The notes beneath the pieces are model-generated. The model ran no database searches, was not told where the DNA came from, and was given only the letters and a program-made list of their open reading frames with translations. Below are positions 7,622 through 14,286 of a DNA stretch of 15,797 nt, one piece after another. Origin of the DNA: Competibacteraceae bacterium UBA2792 (lineage in GTDB: Bacteria; Pseudomonadota; Gammaproteobacteria; Competibacterales; Competibacteraceae); the NCBI GenBank assembly GCA_002352125.1, contig DEHU01000128.1, forward strand, positions 1 through 15,797, given 5' to 3'. Position 1 is the stretch's first letter. Each line of letters opens with the position of its first letter. The position numbers were made by a program, and so were the translations under genes.

Positions 7622-9394
7622 ATGTCATCCCTCATCGAACGCTTTGACCAACTCGCGCTTTCTCTCCCGCTGCTCGAAACTCTTAAAGAAATCGGTTACG
7701 AAGCTCCTTCGCCGATCCAGGCAGCCACCATTCCTTTGCTCCTCGATGGCCACGACGTGCTGGGCCAGGCGCAGACCGGAACCGGCAAAACGGCCGCGTT
7801 CGCTCTGCCGGTACTGGAGAAGTTGGATTTGACCAACCGGCGCCCGCAGGCGTTGGTGCTGACGCCCACCCGCGAGCTGGCGATTCAGGTCGCCGAAGCC
7901 TTTCAGGGCTATGCTCGCCACTCGCCCGGCTTTCACGTTCTGCCGATCTATGGCGGCCAAAGCATGGGTATCCAGCTCCGCCACCTCAAGCGCGGCGTGC
8001 ATGTTGTGGTCGGCACGCCCGGCCGGGTCATGGACCATCTGCGCCGGGAAACGCTGTCGCTGGCAGAATTGCGAACCGTAGTGCTGGACGAAGCCGACGA
8101 GATGCTGCGGATGGGGTTCATCGAGGATGTGGACTGGATTCTCGAACAAACCCCGCCGGAGCGGCAGATCGCCCTGTTTTCGGCCACCATGCCCGAACCG
8201 ATCCGCCAGGTGGCGCACCGCCATCTGCGCGATCCCCACGAGGTGAAGATCAAGGCCAGCACCGCCACGGTGGAGACCGTCCGCCAGCGCTACTGTCAGG
8301 TCAGCGCGCAGCACAAGCTCGATGCTCTGACCCGTGTCCTGGAAGTCGAGGATGCCGATGCCGTGCTGATCTTCGTGCGCACTAAGGTCGCGGCGACCGA
8401 ACTGGCCGAACGGCTGGAAGCGCGCGGTTACCCCAGCGCCGCCCTGCATGGCGACATGACCCAGGTGCTGCGCGAGAGGACCATCGAGCAGTTGCGCGGT
8501 GGCAGCCTCGATATCCTGGTCGCCACCGACGTGGCGGCGCGCGGGCTCGATGTGCAGCGGATCAGCCACGTCGTCAATTACGATATTCCTTACGATACCG
8601 AGGCCTACGTCCACCGCATCGGCCGCACGGCCCGCGCGGGGCGGACTGGTGACGCCATCCTGTTCGTCGCGCCCCGCGAATTGCGCATGTTGCGCGCCAT
8701 CGAGAAGGCGACCCGGCAACCCATCGAGCGGATGCCATTGCCGACCCAGGAGGCCATCACCGGCCATCGCCTGGCCCAGTTCAAGCAACAGCTCAGCGAC
8801 GTATTGACATCCCAGGATCTGGGCTTTTTTCAGGAAGTGGTCGCCGAAATCGAGCGGGAACAGGAAATTGGCCTACACGACATCGCAGCGGCCTTGACCT
8901 ATCTGGCGCAGCGCGACCGTCCGTTTCAGTTCGAAGATGCGATTCCCATCGAGGTGGAAAGGGCACCCGCCCGCCCGGAACGGGAGGCAAAACCGGCCGG
9001 TCGGCGGGAACGGCCACCCAGGGATTCCGCCAGGCACTCGGCCGATTTTGACAAGGTGCGTTACCGCCTCGAAGTCGGCCACCAGCACGGCGCGACCCCG
9101 CAAAATATCGTGGGCGCCATCGCCAACGAAGCGGGCATCGAGAGCCGGTACATCGGCCGCATCGAGATTCACGACGACTACAGCACCGTGGATTTGCCCG
9201 ACGGTATGCCCAAGGAAATTTTCCAGCACCTCAAAAAGGTTCGAGTGCGACAGATACCGTTGAACATCAGCCGTCTCGATGGACTCGATCCCAGCGCCAA
9301 ACGGCCGCCTCCCAAGCGAGCGGTTTCGAAAAATAAAGCGGTCGCCATCGAAATCGAAACACCAACCAGGAAAGCCAGGAAGCGCACTTCCTGA
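7622..9394 (+). CDS. deaD: DEAD-box ATP-dependent RNA helicase, DeaD/CsdA type
   Basis: This enzyme unwinds RNA duplexes using ATP, in cold adaptation, ribosome assembly and mRNA turnover. The 590 residues carry the full motif set: Q-motif PSPIQ (29-33), AQTGTGKT (50-57), PTRELA (82-87), TPGR (132-135), DEAD (156-159), SAT (187-189), ATDVAARGLD (301-310) and HRIGRTARAG (331-340). A helical linker and a charged segment (about 440-475) lead to a DbpA-type RNA-binding domain at about 477-553, ending IPLNISRLD. A basic tail rich in K and R follows (558-590). That tail, plus the RNA-binding domain, matches DeaD/CsdA and argues against RhlE or SrmB. The ribosome site is weak (AGG 11 bases before the ATG). 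Codon use is heavy in GCC and CGC, more GC-rich than in the cyclic-di-GMP gene, but not enough to claim transfer. Confidence 0.94.
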   Translation: MSSLIERFDQLALSLPLLETLKEIGYEAPSPIQAATIPLLLDGHDVLGQAQTGTGKTAAFALPVLEKLDLTNRRPQALVLTPTRELAIQVAEAFQGYARHSPGFHVLPIYGGQSMGIQLRHLKRGVHVVVGTPGRVMDHLRRETLSLAELRTVVLDEADEMLRMGFIEDVDWILEQTPPERQIALFSATMPEPIRQVAHRHLRDPHEVKIKASTATVETVRQRYCQVSAQHKLDALTRVLEVEDADAVLIFVRTKVAATELAERLEARGYPSAALHGDMTQVLRERTIEQLRGGSLDILVATDVAARGLDVQRISHVVNYDIPYDTEAYVHRIGRTARAGRTGDAILFVAPRELRMLRAIEKATRQPIERMPLPTQEAITGHRLAQFKQQLSDVLTSQDLGFFQEVVAEIEREQEIGLHDIAAALTYLAQRDRPFQFEDAIPIEVERAPARPEREAKPAGRRERPPRDSARHSADFDKVRYRLEVGHQHGATPQNIVGAIANEAGIESRYIGRIEIHDDYSTVDLPDGMPKEIFQHLKKVRVRQIPLNISRLDGLDPSAKRPPPKRAVSKNKAVAIEIETPTRKARKRTS

Positions 9395-9442
9395 AACGGG
9401 CGGTCTTTCGAAGAGCCATCCATCAAGGGGAGCACATCGATC

Positions 9443-10078
9443 ATGTTAACGGTTTATGGTTGTGCGAATACCCGCTCCACCCGAGCGGTGTGGACGCTGG
9501 AGGAAGCGGGCGCAGAGTACGAATACGTGCAGATCGATTTGCGCGCCGGAGCCGGCTGGCGGCCCGATTATTTGGCGCTCAACGTCGGTGGCAAGGTTCC
9601 TACCTTGGTGGACAACGAGTTTGTCCTCACCGAGTCGGCCGCGATTTGCACCTACATCGGCGACCGTTTTCCGGACGTTGGGTTGGTGCCGCCGGTCGGT
9701 ACGCAGGAACGCGCCAGCTACAACCAGTGGTGTTATTTCGCGCTGAGCGAGCTGGAACAACCGCTGTGGACCATCGCCAAGCATCGCTTCGCCTTGCCCG
9801 AGCGATGGCGGGTTCCGGCGGTGCTCGACACCGCCCGCTGGGAATTCTCGGTAGCGGCCAAGATCCTGGCGGCGAGGCTCAACGGGCGGGAGTTCATCGT
9901 CGGCGAGCGCTTTACCGTGGCCGATATCCTGATCGCTCACACGCTAGCTTGGGCGCGGGCCTGCGAGTTGCCGCTGGAGTACGATCATCTTCAGACTTAC
10001 GCCGCCCGGTTGTGGGATCGTCCCGCCCTGGCTAGAGCCCGCCAGCGGGAGCGGGCGGAAAACAGCTTGAAAAGCTGA
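9443..10078 (+). CDS. Glutathione S-transferase family protein
   Basis: A 211-residue soluble protein with the two-domain GST fold. The N-terminal thioredoxin-like domain (1-78) has the start MLTVYGCANTRS, the conserved cis-proline in GKVPTLVD (P53) and the glutathione gamma-glutamyl contact E64-S65 in LTESAAICTYI. The helical C-terminal domain includes the N-capping box FTVADI at 157-162. The active-site position could be S12 or C7; I cannot tell which. The substrate is unknown: the family covers conjugation, reduction of disulfides and dehalogenation. AAGGGGAG at 9425-9432 precedes the ATG by ten bases. The TGA stop overlaps the ribosome site of tsaB, suggesting translational coupling, although a functional link to tRNA modification is not obvious. 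Confidence 0.9.
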   Translation: MLTVYGCANTRSTRAVWTLEEAGAEYEYVQIDLRAGAGWRPDYLALNVGGKVPTLVDNEFVLTESAAICTYIGDRFPDVGLVPPVGTQERASYNQWCYFALSELEQPLWTIAKHRFALPERWRVPAVLDTARWEFSVAAKILAARLNGREFIVGERFTVADILIAHTLAWARACELPLEYDHLQTYAARLWDRPALARARQRERAENSLKS

Positions 10079-10087
10079 GGAATCGCC

Positions 10088-10768
10088 GTGAAATTGCTGG
10101 CGCTGGATACCGCGACCGAGGCTTGTTCCGTTGCCGTACTGGTGGGGGACGCCGTGCTGGAACGCTACGAACTGGCTCCGCGCCGCCACGCCGCCCTGAT
10201 CCTGCCGATGATCGACGCGGTGCTAGCCGAAGCTGGGGTCGCTCCGACCGAATTGGATGCCATCGCTTTCGGCCGTGGGCCGGGCGCTTTCACCGGGGTG
10301 CGAGTGGCGGTTGGCATCGCTCAAGGCATCGCCTTCGCCGCCGATTTGCCGGTCGCGCCGGTATCCACCCTGGCCGCGCTGGCCCTGGGGGCAGTGCGGG
10401 AAACGGGTCACATCCGCATCGCGACGGCGCTGGATGCCCGCATGGGCGAGATCTACTGGAGCACCTATGCGGGCATCGGCGAAACGGTGCAACCGTTGAG
10501 CGAAGAGCGAGTTTGCGTGCCGCTGGCCGCGACCGCACCGCCGGGCGATTGGTTCGGCGTCGGGAGCGGCTGGTTGACCTACGCGGCGATTCTGTCCAAG
10601 CGGTTATCGGTCGGCGGCTGGTTGGGCGAGCGTTATCCGCGCGCTGGCGATATCGCCCGGTTGGCGGCCGATCCGGGCGGGCGGGACCAATGGGTTCCCG
10701 CCGAACGAGCGTTGCCGGTCTATCTGCGCAACGAGGTGGCGAGTAAGCCGACCGCTACATTCCCCTAG
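10088..10768 (+). CDS. tsaB: tRNA threonylcarbamoyladenosine biosynthesis protein TsaB
   Basis: TsaB (formerly YeaZ) is the scaffold partner of TsaD and TsaE in making threonylcarbamoyladenosine at position 37 of ANN-decoding tRNAs, an essential cytoplasmic modification. The 226 residues match the family length. Signatures seen are LALDTATEACSVAV at 4-17, RRHAALILPMID at 32-43, FGRGPGAFTGVRV at 61-73, and DARMGEIYW at 116-124. Like other TsaB proteins it has the ASKHA fold without the metal-binding site of TsaD. The start is GTG at 10088 with GAGGAA at 10077-10082, a five-base gap, overlapping the stop of the upstream GST gene. A T-rich stretch follows the stop but there is no clear stem, so a terminator is not supported. 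Confidence 0.95.
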   Translation: MKLLALDTATEACSVAVLVGDAVLERYELAPRRHAALILPMIDAVLAEAGVAPTELDAIAFGRGPGAFTGVRVAVGIAQGIAFAADLPVAPVSTLAALALGAVRETGHIRIATALDARMGEIYWSTYAGIGETVQPLSEERVCVPLAATAPPGDWFGVGSGWLTYAAILSKRLSVGGWLGERYPRAGDIARLAADPGGRDQWVPAERALPVYLRNEVASKPTATFP

Positions 10769-10791
10769 TTTGATTGCTGGAAAGAGTTTTT

Positions 10792-10821
10792 TTGGAGATA
10801 GCACGAAACGGTATTTATGAT
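10792..10821 (+). promoter_or_regulatory. Possible promoter with overlapping inverted repeat, upstream of rsd-like gene
   Basis: TTGGAG (10792-10797) and TATGAT (10816-10821) are 18 bases apart, a plausible sigma-70 promoter about 60 bases before the gene. TTTATGAT at 10814-10821 is repeated inverted as ATCATAAA at 10836-10843, a perfect 8-bp pair with a 14-base spacer that would straddle the start of transcription. This suggests an operator or a start-proximal RNA hairpin. It is a motif-level inference only. Confidence 0.35.
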
Positions 10822-10881
10822 AATCTAGTGCGACGATCATAAAACTAACGAAAACAGCAACCACCAACTGGGATATGCGAC

Positions 10882-11355
10882 ATGAACGCCATGATGACCG
10901 CCGACGTAGTCCATAGCAAAACGCTGCCGGATCTGATAACCAAGTTGCTGGTAGCGCGTCAGCATAGCTTGGTTCTGTTCCACAAGCTCGCCGCGTTGAA
11001 ACCGTTCGCGCCCGCCGCACCGGTTCAGCATTTATTGCAACGCTTTCGTCAAGCCTTGGTCGATTATCTGGCTTTGGGACCGTTCGAGATCTACGAAGCG
11101 CTAGAAGAACAGCCGGTCGATTCGCCCTATCGTCAGGCGCGCGAGCTGGCCCGCCGGCTCTACGCCCGCATCGCTCGCACCACGCAAGCAGCGCTGGATT
11201 TTCACGATCGTTACGACGGCGATTTGTCCAGCCCGGCGCTAGCCGAACTGGACAAGGAGTTGTCGCGTTTGGGCGAGCAACTGGCGGTGCGCATCGCCTT
11301 GGAGGACCGGATCGTGACCGCCGTCCGCAACAGCGGTTCTCGAATCGCCGCCTGA
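10882..11355 (+). CDS. rsd: Rsd/AlgQ-family anti-sigma-70 regulator
   Basis: Rsd (AlgQ in Pseudomonas) binds region 4 of the housekeeping sigma factor, freeing RNA polymerase for alternative sigmas in stationary phase; AlgQ also affects alginate and siderophore genes. The 157 residues match the family length. Recognisable blocks are LLVARQHSLVLFHKLAALKPF at 22-42, the core FRQALVDYLALGPFEIYEAL at 55-74, and LGEQLAVRIALEDRIV at 130-145, all aligning in order with the remembered E. coli Rsd sequence. The protein is all-helical with no membrane segment. The ATG at 10882 follows GGGA by about eight bases; ATG codons at 10891 and 10894 are alternatives. It is probably monocistronic, with its stop one base from that of the convergent radical SAM gene. 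Confidence 0.88.
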   Translation: MNAMMTADVVHSKTLPDLITKLLVARQHSLVLFHKLAALKPFAPAAPVQHLLQRFRQALVDYLALGPFEIYEALEEQPVDSPYRQARELARRLYARIARTTQAALDFHDRYDGDLSSPALAELDKELSRLGEQLAVRIALEDRIVTAVRNSGSRIAA

Positions 11356-11356
11356 C

Positions 11357-12238
11357 TCAATAGCCACGCAGCCATTCCGGTCGCAAGCGGACTCCGCCAG
11401 CCAAGGCCCGTTGCAATTGGGCCAACAGCGCTTCGCGGTCTTTCGGCAGGGTGCCCGCCAGCGCCAAGGCGTTGGAGGCGTGGTTGGAGCGGAACACCAG
11501 CGGCGCGGGCGGATCGAGCCGTTCGATCAGCCGGGCCTGTTCGGCCAGCAGCGCCCGGTCGTCCTGTTCCCGGAACGGTTCGCGGAACTTGCGATGAAAT
11601 TCCTCGTGAATCGAGGGATCGATCATCAATTGCAGGGTGGACAGGTAATCCAGTTCGATCCGGTTGACCAGTTCGGCGGTGGCGTCGATGTGTTCTTGCC
11701 AATAGGTTTGGCCGCCGAGTCCCAGGATCACCGTCGCGGAGATCGTTAATCCCGCCTGCTTGGCTTTGCCGAGCCCGGTCGCCATCGCCTCCGGCGTCGC
11801 GCCCTTGGTGATCCGTTTGAGCAAATCCGCCGAGCCGGTTTCGATACCGTAGTACAGCAGTGTTAGCCCTGCTTCCCGTAGTTGCGTCAGTTCCTCCACC
11901 GATTTTTTGAGCAGGTTGGCGGGCAGGGCGTAGCTGGAAACGCGCTCCAGTCGCGGAAACGCGGTGGACAAGGTTTTCAGGATTTCCGAGAGGTGCTCGG
12001 TCGGCGCGGCCAGCGCATCGCCATCGGCCAGAAATACCCGCCGCACGCCGGGATACGCCCGCGCCATCGTTCGAATTTCAGCCCAAACCTGCTCCAGCGG
12101 CCGGACGGCGAACTCCTTGACCCGGTACATCGAACAGAAGCTGCACCGGTTGAAGCTACAGCCCAACGTGGCTTGCAGGATGAAACTGTTGGCTTCGGAG
12201 GGTGGCCGCCAGAGCGGCATGTCGTAGTCGATCAGCAT
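11357..12238 (-). CDS. Radical SAM protein of the COG1032-like type
   Basis: A 293-residue iron-sulfur enzyme expected to cleave S-adenosylmethionine to a radical; its substrate is unknown. The cluster cysteines are C27, C32 and C35 in LGCSFNRCSFCSMY, giving CX4CX2C rather than the usual CX3CX2C. FLADGDAL (69-76) fits the GGE-like SAM-binding position, YGIETGS is at 130-136, and ILGLGG at 171-176. The C-terminal SNHASN (251-256) followed by GTLPKDRE (262-269) is, from memory, a conserved feature of one uncharacterised radical SAM group that also has the longer cysteine spacing. No B12-binding or auxiliary-cluster domain is present. The ATG at 12238 has AGAGG five bases before it. It is a single gene, divergent from the dehydrogenase at 12443. 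Confidence 0.88.
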   Translation of the reverse strand: MLIDYDMPLWRPPSEANSFILQATLGCSFNRCSFCSMYRVKEFAVRPLEQVWAEIRTMARAYPGVRRVFLADGDALAAPTEHLSEILKTLSTAFPRLERVSSYALPANLLKKSVEELTQLREAGLTLLYYGIETGSADLLKRITKGATPEAMATGLGKAKQAGLTISATVILGLGGQTYWQEHIDATAELVNRIELDYLSTLQLMIDPSIHEEFHRKFREPFREQDDRALLAEQARLIERLDPPAPLVFRSNHASNALALAGTLPKDREALLAQLQRALAGGVRLRPEWLRGY

Positions 12239-12442
12239 GGTAGCCTCTGCGGAAGCGCCGGCGCTCGTCGGCCGGGCAAGCAGCTTACCATTGATTCATC
12301 GTTCGTCATGCCGTAGCAGAGCAGTAAGGCAACGAGCATCGGGAACGGAGGCATGACTTGTCGGGATAGCTGCCTGCAAGATCGATGATCGGATCCAATG
12401 CCAATTCCATCACTATTATGTAATAACAGTTAGGAGCCCATC

Positions 12443-13201
12443 ATGAGCAATAAAATTGCAATTGTTACGGGTGGCAGTCGCGGTCTTGGTAAGAACACTG
12501 CTCTGCATCTGGCGACAAAAGGGATCGATACCATCCTGACATATCACAGTCAGCAAGTAGAAGCTGAACATGCAGTAGCCGAAATCGAGCGTCTCGGTGC
12601 ACGCGCTGTGGCGCTACGGCTGGATGTGGCCGATAGCGCGAATTTCTCGGCTTTCATTGAGCAGGTACAGCTCGCCTTGCAAACGCACTGGCAGCGGGAC
12701 CGTTTCGATTTTCTGGTCAACAACGCCGGCATCGGTATTCATGCCGCGTTCGCGGAAACGACGGAAAAGCAGTTTGATTTACTGATGAACGTCCATTTCA
12801 AAGGTGTGTTCTTCTTGACTCAAGCACTCCTACCACTCATTGCCGATGGCGGTCGAATCGTGAACCTGTCTAGCGGGCTAGCCCGTTTTGCTTTACCGGG
12901 ATACGCCGCCTATGCGTCGATGAAGGGGGCCATCGAGGTATTGACGAAGTATCTGGCCAAAGAATTGGGTCCGCGCGGTATTGCCGTCAACGTCGTGGCG
13001 CCTGGAGCAATTGAAACCGATTTCGGCGGTGGTGCGGTACGCGACAACGCGCAAATTAATGCCTTCATCGCCTCGCAAACGGCATTGGGTCGTGTTGGCT
13101 TACCGGATGATATCGGTGGTGTAATCGCGTCGTTGTTGTCCGAGGATAATCGCTGGATCAATGCGCAACGCATCGAGGCTTCCGGCGGAATGTTCTTGTG
13201 A
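12443..13201 (+). CDS. Short-chain dehydrogenase/reductase
   Basis: A 252-residue NAD(P)-dependent oxidoreductase of the classical SDR family, acting in the cytoplasm on an unidentified alcohol, ketone or related substrate. The nucleotide loop TGGSRGLG is at 9-16, NNAG at 93-96, and the catalytic tetrad is N116, S144, Y157 and K161 (YASMK). The PG motif at 187-188 and the end EASGGMFL are typical. The R13 after GGS and lack of an acidic residue at the end of strand 2 (TYHSQQ) suggest NADPH preference. AGGAG at 12432-12436 precedes the ATG by six bases. It lies 5' of an AraC-type regulator and a hydrolase on the same strand, with codon use less GC-biased than the radical SAM gene. Confidence 0.93.
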   Translation: MSNKIAIVTGGSRGLGKNTALHLATKGIDTILTYHSQQVEAEHAVAEIERLGARAVALRLDVADSANFSAFIEQVQLALQTHWQRDRFDFLVNNAGIGIHAAFAETTEKQFDLLMNVHFKGVFFLTQALLPLIADGGRIVNLSSGLARFALPGYAAYASMKGAIEVLTKYLAKELGPRGIAVNVVAPGAIETDFGGGAVRDNAQINAFIASQTALGRVGLPDDIGGVIASLLSEDNRWINAQRIEASGGMFL

Positions 13202-13238
13202 GATTCTCATGATTTAACATCTCGATAGAAAAGGATTT

Positions 13239-13258
13239 TGTTCGTTCCGAACAGAACA
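13239..13258. promoter_or_regulatory. Possible operator before the AraC-family gene
   Basis: TGTTC (13239-13243) and GAACA (13254-13258) form a perfect inverted pair with a ten-base spacer, and the spacer itself carries the overlapping pair GTTC-C-GAAC (13244-13252). The 20-base site lies just upstream of the ATG at 13261 and 69 bases before the GTG start preferred here, in the 3' end of the gap after the dehydrogenase. It could bind the regulator itself or another dimeric protein. No assignment to a known operator is possible. Confidence 0.35.
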
Positions 13259-13326
13259 GAATGGCGCCGGGCGAGCCTCCGAGTTTTCGAGATGTCGGGG
13301 CCACCGAACGAATTGAGGAGATTGAA

Positions 13327-14175
13327 GTGAGAGGCGGGCTCGTTTATCTCCCGACTTTAAATGGCACCGCCATACTGGACAGGCTCTTCGAGATGGTCGA
13401 CAGCGAAAGTCGGGAGGCGTTTGCGTGCATCACCGCGCGTCGGGAACATGGTGTCAAATCTGTCGATGTGGAGCAGCCTCGCCTGGCGATCATTCTGCGA
13501 GGAAAGAAACAGGTTCGGTGTGGTGCGGTACAAATCGATTACGCGCCTGGAGATTTGTTTTTAATGACCGCTGGCTGTCGCCTGGATGTCGTCAACCTAC
13601 CCGATCCGGTTGAGGGACTGTATCTCACGGTCGCCATCCCGTTCTGCGACGAAGTGATCGCCGCCGCCCGCCTATTGTGGGCGCGGCCCGTGACGCAATC
13701 GGATGCCAAGATTGCCAAATTCCCACTGGATCAGTTCGAACGCGAACTCTTGCAGTGGGCGGATGCGATGACTAACCGACAGTATGTCATCGCCCGGCTA
13801 GCTCTGGCAGCGTTGGCTGTACGTTTGTGCGAGCTTGGCTATACCAACCTGTTAGTGTCGCCGCCACCGAGCTTGACCGCGCGCGTGCGGGCCTTGGTGT
13901 CCGAGCAACCCGATCGCGACTGGCAGTCACGCGATTTCGAGCACGAGTTCGGGATGAGCGGTGCGACCTTGCGGCGGCGTCTGGCAACCGAACAAACCAA
14001 TTTGCGGGATGTTATCCGTGCCGCGCGGCTTGCCTGCGCCTTGGATCTGCTTTACACCACCCGCTGGCCTGTCAAGACCATCGCTGCCAAGGTGGGTTAT
14101 CGATCGGCGCCGAGCTTTGTGCACAAATTCACGGAGCGATACGGTCTTGAACCCGCCCAGATCGGAAATACTTGA
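13327..14175 (+). CDS. AraC-family transcriptional regulator
   Basis: A DNA-binding regulator that likely controls its neighbours. The N-terminal half forms a cupin-like effector domain, visible as QPRLAIILRGKKQVRCG and DYAPGDLFLM. The C-terminal third has both AraC helix-turn-helix units: the first around DFEHEFGMSGATLRRRL, the second around TIAAKVGYRSAPSFVHKF followed by YGLEPAQIG, the AraC signature. I chose GTG 13327 (282 residues) because GAGGAG at 13314-13319 sits seven bases before it. The in-frame ATG at 13261 would give 304 residues but has no ribosome site and adds an atypical, charged N-terminus. The gene lies between the dehydrogenase and the hydrolase on the same strand, and a direct repeat suited to an AraC-type protein lies downstream of it. 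Confidence 0.9.
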   Translation: MRGGLVYLPTLNGTAILDRLFEMVDSESREAFACITARREHGVKSVDVEQPRLAIILRGKKQVRCGAVQIDYAPGDLFLMTAGCRLDVVNLPDPVEGLYLTVAIPFCDEVIAAARLLWARPVTQSDAKIAKFPLDQFERELLQWADAMTNRQYVIARLALAALAVRLCELGYTNLLVSPPPSLTARVRALVSEQPDRDWQSRDFEHEFGMSGATLRRRLATEQTNLRDVIRAARLACALDLLYTTRWPVKTIAAKVGYRSAPSFVHKFTERYGLEPAQIGNT

Positions 14176-14190
14176 CACTGCATGCGAGGC

Positions 14191-14245
14191 TTGAGCGTTT
14201 AACACACATGATTGAGCGAACGACGCGTCTCTGAGCTTTTATTGT
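14191..14245 (+). promoter_or_regulatory. Putative AraC-type activator site and promoter of the hydrolase gene
   Basis: TTGAGCG occurs at 14191-14197 and again at 14212-14218, start to start exactly 21 bases, two helical turns, in direct orientation. A third, shorter copy, TGAGC, is at 14232-14236. A -10-like TATTGT lies at 14240-14245, and the place where a -35 element should be (about 14217-14222, CGAACG) has no consensus but abuts the second repeat. Direct repeats about 21 bp apart, with one near -35, are the known binding layout of AraC-type activators. The likely ligand is the regulator encoded just upstream; that pairing is inference. Confidence 0.45.
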
Positions 14246-14286
14246 AGGCATCCCGGTCTAGGGGCCATTTGCTGGAGAAACGTCGA

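Noticed and set aside
7625..8788. Open frame of 387 codons on the minus strand
   Set aside because: It is antisense to the DEAD-box helicase and owes its length to GC-rich codon structure of the real gene.
12305..12357. Inverted pair GTCATGCC / GGCATGAC between the radical SAM gene and the dehydrogenase
   Set aside because: The arms are 8 bp but 37 bases apart, with no promoter elements placed sensibly around them; not strong enough to call an operator.
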